64,000 nucleotides of DNA from Lancefieldella parvula (GCA_023300185.1 CP097092.1:1364001-1428000), one strand, 5' to 3'; positions 28,149 through 39,112 are shown, numbered from the stretch's first letter. Program-made: numbers and translations. The notes: generated by a model not told the origin, from the letters alone.

Positions 28149-29630
28149 TTAGTCTGCCTTACGCTTAAGTCGAGCGCCAGCGGCGGTATCTTCAATCAAA
28201 AGTCCAAGCTCGGCAATGCCGTCTCTAATTTGATCAGCAACTGCCCAGTTCTTCTGGGAACGAGCCTCCTGACGAGCAGCAAGCAAAGCCTCTGCAGCCT
28301 CGTCAGCTGACGCGCCCTCATAGTCTGCTACCTGAGCGGCAAGCGCCACAAGCTCTTCTGGTAAATCAGAGGTAGACGCCGCCTGAGTCAAATCAATTCC
28401 CAAAGCTCCCGTGAGCTCGCACAACATATCTGCTGCACGGAGAACAGGACTTGCGCCAACGTTCTGACCAACCTCTGCAAGATACGTATTTGCAGCAGTT
28501 ACCAGTGCAAAGATAGCAGCGAGTGCTCCTGCGGTATTGAAATCATCATCCATCTGAGCGTCAAACTCGCTCTGAGCTGTATTGATTGCCTCAGCAAGCG
28601 TGCTATCAGCGTCGGAAAGTTCGTGCTGAGCAGAAGACTGCTTGAAAGCCCAGCGGAGATTTGCAACGCAGGTCTTCATGCGCTCAAGCGTACCAACGGT
28701 GCCCTCAAGGCGCTCAAACGAGAAATCAAGTGGTGCACGATAGTGCGTCTGAAGCATCAAAAGTCTTACTGCATCTGCAGGGTACTTGTCCAAAACTTCC
28801 TTGAGTGTGTAGAAGTTGCCCAAAGACTTGGACATCTTCTCACCATCAACGCGAAGCATTCCGGTGTGCATCCAATAATTGGCGAGAGGAGCGTGCCAGG
28901 CGCAGGATGCCTGCGCGGTCTCGTTCTCATGATGAGGGAATACCAGGTCAGAGCCACCGCCGTGAATGTCAATTGGAGTGCCCAGGTAGCGATGAATCAT
29001 TGCGCAGCACTCACTGTGCCAACCTGGACGACCTTCTCCCCAAGGGCTTGGCCAGCTAGGCTCACCAGGCTTTGCAGCCTTCCAGAGCGCAAAGTCAAAT
29101 GGATCGCGTTTCTCGTCATTAACCTCAACGCGCTCACCTGCGCGAAGCTGATCAAGATCGCGGCCAGAAAGTACACCATAGCCGTGGTCAGAACGAACCG
29201 AGAAGTACACGTCGCCCGAAGGCACCGCGTAAGCATAGCCCTGTTCAATCAAAGATTGAATCATCTGGAGCATGGCTTCAATCTCGTGCGTTGCGCGAGG
29301 ACGAATATCCGGATCCAGAATATTGAAGCGATGCATCTGCTCGATAAACGCCTGAGAAAACTCTTCAGAAACCTCTTGAGCAGTCCTTCCCTGCTCAATG
29401 GCGCGCTGAATAATCTTGTCGTCAACGTCAGTCAGGTTCTGAGCAAAGGTGACCTCATAACCCTTGTGCATCAGATAACGGCGAATAACGTCAAACGAGA
29501 GGAAGGTACGGGCGTTTCCGATGTGAATCTGATCGTAAACCGTAGGACCGCACACGTACATGCGGATTTTGCCCTCGTCGATTGGCTTGAACTCTTCTTT
29601 TTTATGCGTCTGAGTGTTATAGACAAGCAT
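28149..29630 (-). CDS. cysS: Cysteinyl-tRNA synthetase
   Basis: A 493-residue class I synthetase: HIGH motif in [12 protein letters not shown], zinc ligand Cys in [11 protein letters not shown] and in [10 protein letters not shown], and KMSKS in [11 protein letters not shown]. The frame is open 23 codons further, but GAGGAG lies five bases before the ATG at 29630 and MLVYNTQT is the family start. The order cysS-rlmB-yacP is the same as in Bacillus subtilis. Confidence 0.97.
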   Translation of the reverse strand: MLVYNTQTHKKEEFKPIDEGKIRMYVCGPTVYDQIHIGNARTFLSFDVIRRYLMHKGYEVTFAQNLTDVDDKIIQRAIEQGRTAQEVSEEFSQAFIEQMHRFNILDPDIRPRATHEIEAMLQMIQSLIEQGYAYAVPSGDVYFSVRSDHGYGVLSGRDLDQLRAGERVEVNDEKRDPFDFALWKAAKPGEPSWPSPWGEGRPGWHSECCAMIHRYLGTPIDIHGGGSDLVFPHHENETAQASCAWHAPLANYWMHTGMLRVDGEKMSKSLGNFYTLKEVLDKYPADAVRLLMLQTHYRAPLDFSFERLEGTVGTLERMKTCVANLRWAFKQSSAQHELSDADSTLAEAINTAQSEFDAQMDDDFNTAGALAAIFALVTAANTYLAEVGQNVGASPVLRAADMLCELTGALGIDLTQAASTSDLPEELVALAAQVADYEGASADEAAEALLAARQEARSQKNWAVADQIRDGIAELGLLIEDTAAGARLKRKAD

Positions 29631-29870
29631 GCATACTCCTCGCAACCATTGTGTATTGGTGTAAGTATAAACGGTTTGTGGAAAACCTTTAAGTTCCATA
29701 CCTTACTAATCAAGATTCAATTTTGTTACCATTTACGGATTAGTACTGGATTGTTTTTTTGATTTATTAAACTTGACGAACAAAAATTTTAAGAATTTAT
29801 ATTTGAATCAAAACTGCAAAGAACTAGAAGACAAGAAATCTTGCTCTTAACAACTTCAGAAGGTGATTCG

Positions 29871-31513
29871 AATGAGTAAGTTTTTTAACGTTATCCGCTA
29901 CTGTATATCTACCATTCTGGATAAGGGCAGTCTTGCGATTTATCTCTTTCTGTCATTCTTTGTCACAGCGCTTACTGTTGATTCAACCGCTTCTTGTTGG
30001 ATTTGTGATTAATCTATTTATTGCAGGAACAACTTGGAGTGAAATACTTTTCTATTGTGCTGTAGTTGCCGCACTAGGAATCCTTATTGCCAGCTGCTCC
30101 TATCTTGCTAAAACACGCTATTGTCAGTTACAGATTGATTCTTCGTTTACTATTGAGCGACAGCTGATTGACAAGATTCAACATGCAGATTCATCGTTTT
30201 TCTCGTCATATGATTCTGGACATTACCGCCAGACAGTAAATAACGACGCTAATGATGTTTCAATTTTTATACTTACACAATGTGTGAGCTTTGCAACGAC
30301 TTTGGTCTCCGTCATAGGAACGCTTGCGATTATTTTATATTTGAACCCATTAACCGCCCTTGTAACGGTTGTTCTGTTGCTAGTGAGTTTTATTATCTAT
30401 AAGCAAATCCAAGCTTCGGCCTATAAAAGATACAAAGAATCTAAAGAGCTGCGGTCCCAGTATGGATCTATTGAGCTCTCCCAATTCACAGACGTAGATT
30501 TTATCAGGCGTCATTCCCTCTTTGAGCGTTTCTTTAATCAGCACTATGCCGTCAATCAAAAGCTTCGTAGTGCCATTCATGAGCAGTACAAGCTTGAGTT
30601 TGGCGTACAAGAATTAAACAACGCGGTGATTGCCGTATTCCAAGCCATTGTCTTTATAACCTGTGCATATCAAATTTTCCTTGGAGCACTGCAGCCTGGC
30701 TATATTGCAACCATCTCAAGCTATTTTGTATCGCTTTTAGGTTCTATTACGCTTCTCATGGAATTTGGTATGGCTTATCAGAGCATTACGGTAAGCCTTA
30801 ATCGAATTGAGCAGATTCTTGATTTACCTCAAGAATCCGTTGGTAACATCATTCCATCAGAGAACGTCAATCAAATTACCTGCACAAATGTATCTTTCTC
30901 TTATCCGCATACAAATAAAGTACTGATGAACAACTTGTCTTGTAGTTTTACAAAAGGAAATATATATGCCATTACCGGTGGAAACGGAACAGGCAAATCT
31001 ACATTTCTGAAGCTCATTAACGGAGAGTGGTCTTCTCACCTATCAGGCACTATTGCTATTAATGAGGACTTGCTAGCTCAAATTAATCAGTATGAGCTCC
31101 GAAAAAATACGCTTGGATTTACCGAGCAAGAGCCAAGCATTGTTGACGATACGGTAAGAAATAATCTAACACTGCTGTGCAAAAACCAACCAACAGATGA
31201 AGAGATAATCAGCTATATCAAGCTGTTCAATTTGGAAAAATTGCTGCTTGGAGACGATCAAAATCTTGACGTCCGCCTTGGTGAACGAAGCTCTGCTATC
31301 TCTGGTGGAGAAAAGCAAAAGATTGCAATTATCCGCATGATGCTTATGAACCCAAGTGTTATGTTGCTTGACGAGCCAACTTCTGCATTAGATCAAAACA
31401 GTGTTGATGTTCTTCTTAATCTTCTCAAGAAGGTCAAGCAGGACCACATAATACTTCTCATATCTCATGACCCTAAAGTGGTGGAGGCAGCCGACCATAT
31501 CGTAGAGCTATAA
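29871..31513 (+). pseudogene. ABC exporter (fused membrane and ATPase domains), frame broken near residue 36
   Basis: AGAAGGTG lies six bases before an ATG at 29871, and the frame MSKFFNVIRYCISTILDKGS runs into a first membrane helix but ends at TAA near 30010. The frame one base away continues with LLIQPLLVGFVINLF and stays open to 31513. The break is near 29971-29980, one base missing. The rest is an intact half-transporter: membrane helices up to about residue 290, Walker A GGNGTGKST, Q-loop FTEQEPS, signature ISGGEKQK, Walker B VMLLDEP and switch LLISHD. The gene is clearly more AT-rich than its neighbours and interrupts the cysS-ispF order, which suggests acquisition. Substrate unknown. 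Confidence 0.78.
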
Positions 31514-31514
31514 C

Positions 31515-32003
31515 TTATTGCGCGCTACGTCCCAGCAGTACAACTGCCCAGGCAGCAATGCCTTCTTGAGTGCCCACAAAGCCAAGGCCTTCGGTGGTGG
31601 TTGCTTTTACGCCAACTTTATCTGGCGAAACACCCATGACCTCTGCCATGCGGTTTCTCATAGCATCGCGATAAGGGAGCAACTTAGGCGCCTGAGCTGC
31701 AACGGTGCAATCACAATCCAGAAGCTCAAAGCCCTGATTACGAACAAGCTGCATAACATGGGACAGAAGCACCATAGAATCAGCACCCTCATAAGCAGGG
31801 TCTGTATCTGGGAAAAGCTGGCCGATGTCACCGGCGCGCATAGCTCCTAGCAGGGCGTCCATAAGCGCATGAGTCAAAACATCGGCATCGGAGTGGCCGA
31901 GAAGACCTTTGGTGTGCTCAATTTTGATGCCACCTAAGATAAGATCTCTGCCCTCTACCAGGCGATGGACATCGTATCCGTGGCCAATTTTAAGCTCTGG
32001 CAT
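31515..32003 (-). CDS. ispF: 2-C-methyl-D-erythritol 2,4-cyclodiphosphate synthase
   Basis: A 162-residue IspF of the MEP isoprenoid pathway, which forms the cyclic diphosphate with loss of CMP. Metal ligands are in GHGYDVHRL (DxH) and HSDADVLTHALMDALLG; the C-terminal KATTTEGLGFVG is also family-typical. The ATG at 32003 is chosen; a GTG two codons earlier would overlap the ispD stop by four bases and is also possible. Its stop faces the ABC gene stop one base apart, with no terminator visible between these convergent genes. Confidence 0.95.
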   Translation of the reverse strand: MPELKIGHGYDVHRLVEGRDLILGGIKIEHTKGLLGHSDADVLTHALMDALLGAMRAGDIGQLFPDTDPAYEGADSMVLLSHVMQLVRNQGFELLDCDCTVAAQAPKLLPYRDAMRNRMAEVMGVSPDKVGVKATTTEGLGFVGTQEGIAAWAVVLLGRSAQ

Positions 32004-32005
32004 GC

Positions 32006-32809
32006 TCACTCTACAGCCCCACTTCCGGTTGCGCCTTCTACCAGGCGACGGCTGAGCGTAGCCTCAACAATTGCAAGGTCAGACGGGTACGTGACCTTCA
32101 CGTTTTCTCGTTGCGACTCAACGCACAGCACCGTAAGACCAAGTCGCTCAACTAACGACGAGTCATCGGTTCCCTGGTAGCCTTCCTGGCGAGCTACTTC
32201 GTGGGCTTCAAGGAGTGTGCGTGTCTTGAACACCTGAGGGGTCTGAGCAGCCCAGAACGTTGAGCGGTCAGGCGTATCTACAATGGTTGCGCCGTCTACG
32301 CGCTTCAATGTATCAGTTGCGCGGTGAGCCAAAATTGCTCCCGCAATCTTAGGAGACTTGCGAACCGTGCCAATGACATGCTCAATGGTCTCCACCTCAA
32401 TGAGCGGACGTACCGCATCATGAACAGAAACAAAATCGTATCCGGCAGGTACTACCTGGAGCGCGTTGTAAACCGATTCCTGCCTGGTAGCACCAGACGT
32501 TGCAAAATGCACGGGTTTGTGGAGTACAAGCTTGCCCAAAACACCCTCTTGAACTGCAGTGCGTTTCTCGTCAGAGCAAGCAATCACAATGTGAGCCACG
32601 CTGGGCGCGTGATCAAATGCAAGGATTGACCAGCTCATCAGCGGAAGACCGCAGACAGAAATAAACTGCTTGCCGTCAGGATATCCAAAGCGCTCGCCAA
32701 TGCCACCGGCCACAATGACGGCCACGGTATCGGCTTTTGCTCCATGTGTTGTGAGGCGAGAAGGACGTGGCTTTGACACGACCTTTGCGCAAGTGCTGCT
32801 TGCAGCCAT
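32006..32809 (-). CDS. ispD: 2-C-methyl-D-erythritol 4-phosphate cytidylyltransferase
   Basis: A 267-residue IspD (CTP + MEP to CDP-ME). After an N-terminal extension of about 28 residues comes VAVIVAGGIGERFG, the nucleotide-binding loop with its Arg, then KQFISVCGLPL, HDAVRPLI and a C-terminal VKVTYPSDLAIVE. The ATG overlaps the disA stop (TAATG), and the stop overlaps or abuts ispF, so disA-ispD-ispF is one translational unit. Confidence 0.95.
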   Translation of the reverse strand: MAASSTCAKVVSKPRPSRLTTHGAKADTVAVIVAGGIGERFGYPDGKQFISVCGLPLMSWSILAFDHAPSVAHIVIACSDEKRTAVQEGVLGKLVLHKPVHFATSGATRQESVYNALQVVPAGYDFVSVHDAVRPLIEVETIEHVIGTVRKSPKIAGAILAHRATDTLKRVDGATIVDTPDRSTFWAAQTPQVFKTRTLLEAHEVARQEGYQGTDDSSLVERLGLTVLCVESQRENVKVTYPSDLAIVEATLSRRLVEGATGSGAVE

Positions 32810-33888
32810 TATTCTGACTTACCCCACATTCTGCGGAGACTGTTAGCAAGTGCACCGGGGTTCTCGACACCCAGAGATTTGAGGCTGGACGTATCGTTTT
32901 CTGCAACGTGAAGCAGCTGCTGCAGGTTGTCGTAGGCGTCAACAATTCTGGCCGCAATTTCATCGTTGACCACGTGAACGCGGGAAAGTGTGCGCAGGCC
33001 CAGAGGCTCCATGGACGCATCTTCTCCGCGGCCATCGGAGTAACCAAGAATCTGGCCAACACTTTCTGCGGAGCGTAGCTCGGTATTGGCTGTCTCGTGG
33101 AAGCGGCGGCGAATGGCGCGCGCCTCTTCAGCGGAAGAATCTACGGCGTAGTCGCGAATCATCAGGTTATAGGCCTCGTCGATGCCGCCCAAATATTCCT
33201 CGCGCTGCATAGCGGTAGTTTTTCCCTCGCTACCTAGCTCCAAAAGACAAGAATCAAGCTGGTCAGCGGCACTCAAAAGAACCTCAAACAGGTAGAAAAT
33301 ACCTGCTACATCACCCAGGGTAACGTAATTATCAAGCTCTAGAGCGGTCAAGCGCAGAAGCGCGCGATCAAGTTGCTGGCGCGTATTTTGCATAGCAACC
33401 GAGAGCTGATTGACGGTAGACATAATGGCTGGTACCGACTTTAGCGGAATAACGTGACCATCAACGTAGACGGTAATCAACGAACGGCGAGAAGACACGG
33501 CAATCACAATAGACTTGGTGAGCAAACTCATGCGAGCGGCAGTACGGTGGCGAGTGCCTGTTTCTGCAGTTGGAAGCGTTGCGTCAGGATTGAGGTGGAA
33601 GTTGGCGCGCAGAATTCTGGTGAGATCTTTGTCCACCACTACAGCGCCATCCATCTTGCAGAGCTCAAACAGTCGGTTTGCCGTGAAAGAAACATCAAGT
33701 TTGAAACCATCTCCGCCCGCAGCAAGGACGTTTTCTGTATCTCCCACACAAATGAGGGCGCCAAGACGGCCCGCAATAATCATATCAAGTGCAACGCGGA
33801 GCGCCGTGCCAGGGGCAGTCATCTTTAGAGCTGTGGCAATACGGTCCTCGTTTTCTGTTGCGCTTGGATCAAGTTGCGTTGGCTCCAT
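32809..33888 (-). CDS. disA: Diadenylate cyclase, DNA integrity scanning protein DisA
   Basis: A 359-residue DisA that makes c-di-AMP from two ATP. The DAC domain has DGA at 80-82 and the TRHR motif at 112-115; the linker helices and a C-terminal HhH DNA-binding region (GYSDGRGEDAS through LSRVHVVNDEIA) follow. GAGGGAG precedes the ATG. In Bacillus disA follows radA after clpC; here clpC precedes disA with a terminator and no radA. c-di-AMP controls potassium and osmolyte balance and signals DNA state in related organisms. Confidence 0.94.
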   Translation of the reverse strand: MEPTQLDPSATENEDRIATALKMTAPGTALRVALDMIIAGRLGALICVGDTENVLAAGGDGFKLDVSFTANRLFELCKMDGAVVVDKDLTRILRANFHLNPDATLPTAETGTRHRTAARMSLLTKSIVIAVSSRRSLITVYVDGHVIPLKSVPAIMSTVNQLSVAMQNTRQQLDRALLRLTALELDNYVTLGDVAGIFYLFEVLLSAADQLDSCLLELGSEGKTTAMQREEYLGGIDEAYNLMIRDYAVDSSAEEARAIRRRFHETANTELRSAESVGQILGYSDGRGEDASMEPLGLRTLSRVHVVNDEIAARIVDAYDNLQQLLHVAENDTSSLKSLGVENPGALANSLRRMWGKSE

Positions 33889-34097
33889 GGCTCTCCCTCA
33901 ATTACTTGCAGCTTACAGGCTGCGTTTTGCATTCTGGTACGTTTATAGCTTCAATTTGTTTCAACATTTCAAGTATACGGTTTTGTTGCCGGCGCGTGTA
34001 GTGACGGTTTGGAGAAGACGGGTTTCTCGACGGGAGCCTGGGCGGTCTGCTCGCCGGGGTTTCTCGCCTAGTGAGCTGCACGTGTGAGCCGCGATAC

Positions 34098-34125
34098 AAA
34101 AAGACCCGAGGCAGAACCTCGGGTC
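34098..34125 (-). terminator. Rho-independent terminator after clpC
   Basis: GACCCGAG pairs with CTCGGGTC around a short loop; on the minus strand it is followed by TTTTTGT. It separates clpC from disA. Confidence 0.88.
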
Positions 34126-34133
34126 GGAGTGTC

Positions 34134-36764
34134 TTACTCAGCGGAGGACATCAGGTCGGACGAACCGCCTGCACTACCCTGTGGCAGCGAGGATGGACCC
34201 ATGCTGACATCCATCTGGTCAAGCTGCGCCATTGTCTCTTTCTTGCGAGGCTCAGGGATAACACCCGTGGTCTTGGTGAACACAAGCTTCTTGCCCTCAG
34301 CATCAACATCAACAGCAACAATGTCTCCTGCAGCCCACTGACCAGAGAGAAGCTCCTCAGACAGTGGGTCTTCAATCATCGACTGAATGGTGCGGCGCAG
34401 TGGACGAGCGCCGTAGACAGGATCGGTTCCGTCTTTGGCAATCAGGTCCTTTGCGGCCTCGGTGAGCTCAATGGACATGCCGTTGGCAATCAGGCGATCG
34501 CGCAGCTCAAGAACCATGAGGTCAACAATGCCACGGAGCTGCTCGGTAGAGAGCGACTTGAAGACAACAATCTCGTCCACACGGTTCAAGAACTCTGGGC
34601 GGAATCCACGCTTGAGCTCGGACGTAACACGGCTGGTAATCTCTTTGTCGGAGAGTCCCTTTGAGCCTTCTGACGAAAAGCCCATGGTGTTGGTGCGGGC
34701 AATCTCGCGAGCGCCAATGTTGGAGGTCATGATGACAACCGTGTTGGAGAAGTCCACGTGACGGCCTTGACCATCAGTCAAGCGACCTTCGTCCAGAATC
34801 TGCAACAAAATGTTGAAGACGTCTGGATGTGCCTTCTCAATCTCATCAAAGAGCAGAACAGAGTACGGACGCCTACGGACAGCCTTGGTGAGCTCGCCGC
34901 CCTCATCGTACCCCACATATCCTGGAGGTGCACCAACCAGCTTAGCTACAGTGTGGCGCTCCATGTACTCGGACATGTCGTAGGATAGCAGGGCGTCTTC
35001 AGAGCCAAACAGGAACTCTGCCAGGGCTTTTGCAAGCTCAGTCTTACCTACACCGGAAGGGCCTAGGAAGATGAAGGAGCCGCCAGGGCGCTTAGGGTCT
35101 TTGAGAGGGCTACGGCTTCTGCGGATCGCCTTTGCAACCTTAACAACAGCCTCGTCCTGACCAACAACGCGCTGGTGAAGGATGTCTTCTGTACGAAGCA
35201 GCCTTGAAGCCTCAGTCTCGGTGAGGTTAGAAACAGGAACGCCGGTGATGCCAGAGACAACCTTTGCAATATCGTCCTCGTCAACGGTAACAATGTTCTT
35301 GTCCAGCTGCTCACGCCACTCAGTCTCCAGGCGATCCCTCTCTGCTACCAAGGATTTCTCCTGGTCACGAAGACGAGCTGCCTGCTCAAACTCCTGAGCA
35401 CTTGCTGCCTCAGATTTCTGGGTACGAACGCGGAGAAGATCTGCGTCTACCTGGGCAATCTCTGGTGGAAGGCTCATCTTGTGGATGCGAGCTCGAGCGC
35501 CAGCCTCATCAAGGACGTCAATTGCCTTGTCTGGCAGGAAGCGATCCTGGATATAGCGGCTTGAAAGCACAACGGCAGCCTTGATAGCGGCCTCGGTGTA
35601 GTGGACGTGGTGGTGCTTCTCGTAGCGGTCCTGAAGACCGTGGATGATAGAAATGGTGTCATCGTTGTTTGGCTCGCCGATGTTGACAGGCTGGAAACGC
35701 CTCTCAAATGCAGCGTCCTTCTCGACATGTTTACGGTACTCTTCTGCCGTAGTTGCGCCGATGACCTGGATTTCTCCACGAGACAGCGGAGGCTTCAAGA
35801 TGGACGCAGCATCGATGGAACCCTCTGCGGAGCCAGCGCCAATGACGGTGTGAATCTCGTCGATGAAGAGGATATCATTCTTGGATTTCTCCAGCTCAGC
35901 AACAACCTTCTTCATGCGGTCCTCAAACTCACCGCGATACTTGGATCCTGCTACCAGACTTGCCAGGTCAAGCGTCCAAACCTGCTTTCCGCGCAGGATG
36001 TCAGGAACGTTGCCGGATGCAATGAGCTGAGCCAGGCCCTCGACAATGGCGGTCTTACCAACGCCAGGATCTCCCAGGATAAGTGGGTTGTTCTTCTGGC
36101 GACGTGCAAGAACCTGCATGACACGCTCAATCTCGCGGTCACGACCAATAACGGGGTCAAGCTTTTTATCTGCGGCAAGCTTAGTAAGGTTGCGGCCAAA
36201 CTGCTCCAGCATGGAAGCATCGTCGTTTGCGTTAGGACGCATCTGACCAGCGCCAACAGGCATGCCAAAGATGCCGCCTTCAATGCGAGGCTCTGCCATA
36301 CGAGGACCAGCAGGTGCATCTTCTGGAGTCTGGGCAACCAGCTCATCAACGGCGTTTCTTACGGCGTCGCCCGAGACACCCATAGTACGCAGGGCATCCA
36401 TAGCGCGACCATTACCCTCGGATACAATGCCCAAAAGCAGATGCTCAGTTGCAATATAGCTCTGACCGTGGGTCATGGTTTCTCTGTACGCGTCCTCAAG
36501 CACGCGTTTTGCGCGCGGAGTAAACGGAATGTGGCCGCCAGGAATAGGATCTCCTGCGCCCGTGGTGAGCTCTTTTACGGTTGCTAGGGCCTCATCATAC
36601 GAGACCTCCAGCTTAGCCAGAGCCTGAGCAGCAATGCCCTCCCCCTCTTTGATGAGAGCAAGTAGCAGGTGCTCGGTACCAACATACATCTGGCCAAGAC
36701 CGCGAGCCTCGTCCTGAGCCAAGCTCATGACTTTACGCGCTCTGTCAGTGAATTTATCAAACAT
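34134..36764 (-). CDS. clpC: ATP-dependent Clp protease ATP-binding subunit ClpC
   Basis: An 876-residue AAA+ unfoldase: Clp_N repeats ([33 protein letters not shown]), first ATPase with GDPGVGKT and a UVR-type middle region ([17 protein letters not shown]), and second ATPase with GPSGVGKT and [11 protein letters not shown]. The tail is Gly/Ser/Met-rich. GAGAGG precedes the ATG at 36764; the frame is open 23 codons further upstream without family match. No ctsR, mcsA or mcsB is present upstream, unlike Bacillus. It passes substrates to ClpP. Confidence 0.96.
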   Translation of the reverse strand: MFDKFTDRARKVMSLAQDEARGLGQMYVGTEHLLLALIKEGEGIAAQALAKLEVSYDEALATVKELTTGAGDPIPGGHIPFTPRAKRVLEDAYRETMTHGQSYIATEHLLLGIVSEGNGRAMDALRTMGVSGDAVRNAVDELVAQTPEDAPAGPRMAEPRIEGGIFGMPVGAGQMRPNANDDASMLEQFGRNLTKLAADKKLDPVIGRDREIERVMQVLARRQKNNPLILGDPGVGKTAIVEGLAQLIASGNVPDILRGKQVWTLDLASLVAGSKYRGEFEDRMKKVVAELEKSKNDILFIDEIHTVIGAGSAEGSIDAASILKPPLSRGEIQVIGATTAEEYRKHVEKDAAFERRFQPVNIGEPNNDDTISIIHGLQDRYEKHHHVHYTEAAIKAAVVLSSRYIQDRFLPDKAIDVLDEAGARARIHKMSLPPEIAQVDADLLRVRTQKSEAASAQEFEQAARLRDQEKSLVAERDRLETEWREQLDKNIVTVDEDDIAKVVSGITGVPVSNLTETEASRLLRTEDILHQRVVGQDEAVVKVAKAIRRSRSPLKDPKRPGGSFIFLGPSGVGKTELAKALAEFLFGSEDALLSYDMSEYMERHTVAKLVGAPPGYVGYDEGGELTKAVRRRPYSVLLFDEIEKAHPDVFNILLQILDEGRLTDGQGRHVDFSNTVVIMTSNIGAREIARTNTMGFSSEGSKGLSDKEITSRVTSELKRGFRPEFLNRVDEIVVFKSLSTEQLRGIVDLMVLELRDRLIANGMSIELTEAAKDLIAKDGTDPVYGARPLRRTIQSMIEDPLSEELLSGQWAAGDIVAVDVDAEGKKLVFTKTTGVIPEPRKKETMAQLDQMDVSMGPSSLPQGSAGGSSDLMSSAE

Positions 36765-36836
36765 GTGCTGAAACCTCTCAAAACTCTCTTGATTTGGATA
36801 GGTATGTACCCAAAAGGTTAAACCCACAATCACAAG

Positions 36837-36870
36837 AAACCGGTACCCGTAAAAGTGCAGGTACCGGTTT
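36837..36870 (-). terminator. Rho-independent terminator after lysS
   Basis: AAACCGGTACC pairs with GGTACCGGTTT, an eleven-pair stem with T-rich flanks on both strands. It lies between lysS and clpC, which are both minus. Confidence 0.8.
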
Positions 36871-36984
36871 TAATTGATGTGACTATCGTGTGAACACGAA
36901 GGATTTTAAGACAGACGTGTCGCAAGCTTTCAAGTCTTATTGTTGGTATGTCGCGGGCGTTGAATCCGCAGTGCGCTCAAGCTC

Positions 36985-38565
36985 TTAGCGCTTCTCGGGC
37001 TTGAGCTGTGGGAAGAGAAGGACGTCGCGGATAGAAGGCTGATCGCAGAAGAGCATCATCATGCGGTCGATGCCATAGCCAATGCCGCCCGCTGGTGGCA
37101 TGCCGTACTCAAGCGCGCGGATGAAGTCGTAATCGTACTCCATGGCCTCTTCATCGCCCTGACGCTTAGCCTCCATCTGGGCAGCAAAGCGCTCCTCCTG
37201 GTCAACGGGGTCGTTGAGCTCGGAGTATGCATTTGCGTACTCTGCGCCGCAGATAATGAGCTCAAAGCGGTCGGTCAGACGAGGATCATCTGCCTTGCGC
37301 TTGGTGAGCGGAGAAACCTCTGCAGGATAATCGCAGACAAAGGTTGGGTTTACGATGCTCTTCTCGCCAAGCTCGTCGTAGATTTCAAACAGCAGCTTAC
37401 CGGCCTGCCACTCTGGATTCCACTCAATCTCGTAGCGGTCCAGGACAGCACGGAGTTTCTCGACAGGGGTGTCAATGGAGAGCTCCTCGCCAGTGACCTC
37501 GGACGCGATCTCTGCCAGAGACGCGACGCGCCAGTTGCCGGAAAGGTCAACCTCGGTGCCCTGGTACGTGATGACCTCGTGGCCCTCCTCGCAGCCGCAG
37601 GCCTTGCGAGCAATCTCCTGGAAGAGGTTCTGGGACAACTCACGCATGCCGGCCAGGTCAGAATAGGCGGCGTATGCCTCCATGGAAGTGAACTCTGGGT
37701 TGTGCGTGAGGTCAGTGCCCTCGTTTCTGAACTGGCGACCAAGCTCGTAGACACGCTCAAGTCCGCCAACAAGCAGGCGCTTCAGCGGAAGCTCGGTTGC
37801 AATGCGCAGGTAGTTCTCGGTGTTCAGAGCGTTGTAGTGCGTGATAAATGGCTTTGCGTTTGCGCCGCCAAGGATCTCCTGGAGAACAGGGGTCTCAACC
37901 TCCATATAGCCGTCCGCCTCCATGAACTGGCGGATGATGGAGATGATTTGGGAACGCTTGCGGAATACGTCGCGGACCTCGGGGTTCATGATGAGGTCAA
38001 CGTAGCGCTGGCGATAACGGACCTCGCGGTCGGTGAGGCCGTGGAACTTCTCTGGCAGAGGACGCAGCGACTTGGAGAGGACCTCCAGCGAGGTGACTGC
38101 CAGGGAAAGCTGGCCGCGGCGCGTACGCATGATAGCGCCGGTTGCGCCAATGATGTCGCCAAGGTCGAGAAGACCCAGGAGCTCCCAGTTCTTCTCGTCA
38201 AGATTGTTGATGCGGCAGAAGAGCTGAATCTGGCCGGTATAGTCCTCTACCACGACAAACGCGATCTTGCCCTGGTTGCGGATGGCGCGGACGCGACCGG
38301 CCACGGAATAGACTTCCTCGCCAGTCTGGCCGTCCTCGAGGTCAGCGTAGCGCTCCTCCAGCTCAGCGACGTGAGCGGTGACGGTGGACTTGATTGGGTA
38401 TGGGTCAACGCCGGCGTCGATGAGCGCCTGACGACGGGCTTTGCGCTGGGCGCGCTCGTCGTTGATGGAAGCCTCTGGGGTGACCTCGGTTGCGTCGACG
38501 TTCTCGGCGGCGGTTGCGTCAGCGGCGGCCGAGCTACCAGCGATGTTGTTCTCTACTTCGGACAT
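36985..38565 (-). CDS. lysS: Lysyl-tRNA synthetase, class II
   Basis: A 526-residue LysRS: a ~40-residue Ala/Glu-rich N-terminal extension, an OB-fold anticodon-binding domain (VAGRVRAIRNQGKIAFVVV), then class II motif 1 (ITHYNALNTENYLRIATELP), motif 2 (FRNEGTDLTHNPEFTSME) and motif 3 (GIGYGIDRMMMLFC). GGAGG is five bases before the ATG at 38565. A terminator-like hairpin ends only 13 bases upstream of this ATG, so lysS expression depends on read-through or on a promoter placed within greA. Confidence 0.96.
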   Translation of the reverse strand: MSEVENNIAGSSAAADATAAENVDATEVTPEASINDERAQRKARRQALIDAGVDPYPIKSTVTAHVAELEERYADLEDGQTGEEVYSVAGRVRAIRNQGKIAFVVVEDYTGQIQLFCRINNLDEKNWELLGLLDLGDIIGATGAIMRTRRGQLSLAVTSLEVLSKSLRPLPEKFHGLTDREVRYRQRYVDLIMNPEVRDVFRKRSQIISIIRQFMEADGYMEVETPVLQEILGGANAKPFITHYNALNTENYLRIATELPLKRLLVGGLERVYELGRQFRNEGTDLTHNPEFTSMEAYAAYSDLAGMRELSQNLFQEIARKACGCEEGHEVITYQGTEVDLSGNWRVASLAEIASEVTGEELSIDTPVEKLRAVLDRYEIEWNPEWQAGKLLFEIYDELGEKSIVNPTFVCDYPAEVSPLTKRKADDPRLTDRFELIICGAEYANAYSELNDPVDQEERFAAQMEAKRQGDEEAMEYDYDFIRALEYGMPPAGGIGYGIDRMMMLFCDQPSIRDVLLFPQLKPEKR

Positions 38566-38578
38566 GTATCCTCCACGT

Positions 38579-38610
38579 AAAAACGCCCCGCGCCAGACGG
38601 ACACGGGGCG
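38579..38610 (-). terminator. Terminator/attenuator between greA and lysS
   Basis: CGCCCCG and CGGGGCG pair; on the minus strand the stem is followed by TTTTT that runs straight into the lysS Shine-Dalgarno. It can end the greA transcript, but its position leaves no room for a lysS promoter behind it. Confidence 0.8.
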
Positions 38611-38632
38611 ACCAAATATCTTTTGTGCCAGT

Positions 38633-39112
38633 CTAGCGAGTAATAGAGGTAATGGTGTACTTCTTCACCTTGCCGTTTGGCGTGGTGAACTCAACCTCGT
38701 CGCCCTTCTTATGACCAATAAGAGCCTCGCCAGCTGGGGACTCGTTAGAGATCTTGTGCTCAAGGGAGTTAGTCTCAGTAGTACCAACAATTACATATTT
38801 AGTTGTCTTGCCTTTTGCATCAGCAAGCTCGACGGTTGTGCCGATTGCAACAGTGACGTTGCGCTTGCTGCCGCCCTCGACAACCTTTGCGACAGAGAGA
38901 ATCTGACGAATCTCGTTGATGCGGGACTCGTTGTGAGACTGCTCTTCTTTTGCAGCATCATACTCGGAGTTCTCAGAAAGGTCGCCGAAACCACGAGCCT
39001 CTTTGATGCGCTCAACAATCTCGTCGTGTTTCTCGCCCTCACGATAAGCCAGCTCATCGACAAGCTTCTGACGGCCTTCTGGGGTAAGTACAATCTCTTT
39101 AGTAGTGTCCAT
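38633..39112 (-). CDS. greA: Transcription elongation factor GreA
   Basis: A 159-residue GreA: an N-terminal coiled coil with the acidic tip GFGDLSENSEYDAAKEEQ, which enters the RNA polymerase secondary channel to stimulate cleavage of backtracked RNA, and a C-terminal FKBP-like domain with the ISNESPAGEALIGHKKGDEV signature. It is upstream of lysS, an order seen in many Gram-positive bacteria. Confidence 0.97.
   Translation of the reverse strand: MDTTKEIVLTPEGRQKLVDELAYREGEKHDEIVERIKEARGFGDLSENSEYDAAKEEQSHNESRINEIRQILSVAKVVEGGSKRNVTVAIGTTVELADAKGKTTKYVIVGTTETNSLEHKISNESPAGEALIGHKKGDEVEFTTPNGKVKKYTITSITR

Noticed and set aside
29631..29870. T-box leader of cysS
   Set aside because: The conserved T-box sequence (TGGNACCGCG type) is absent and no terminator/antiterminator pair is visible.
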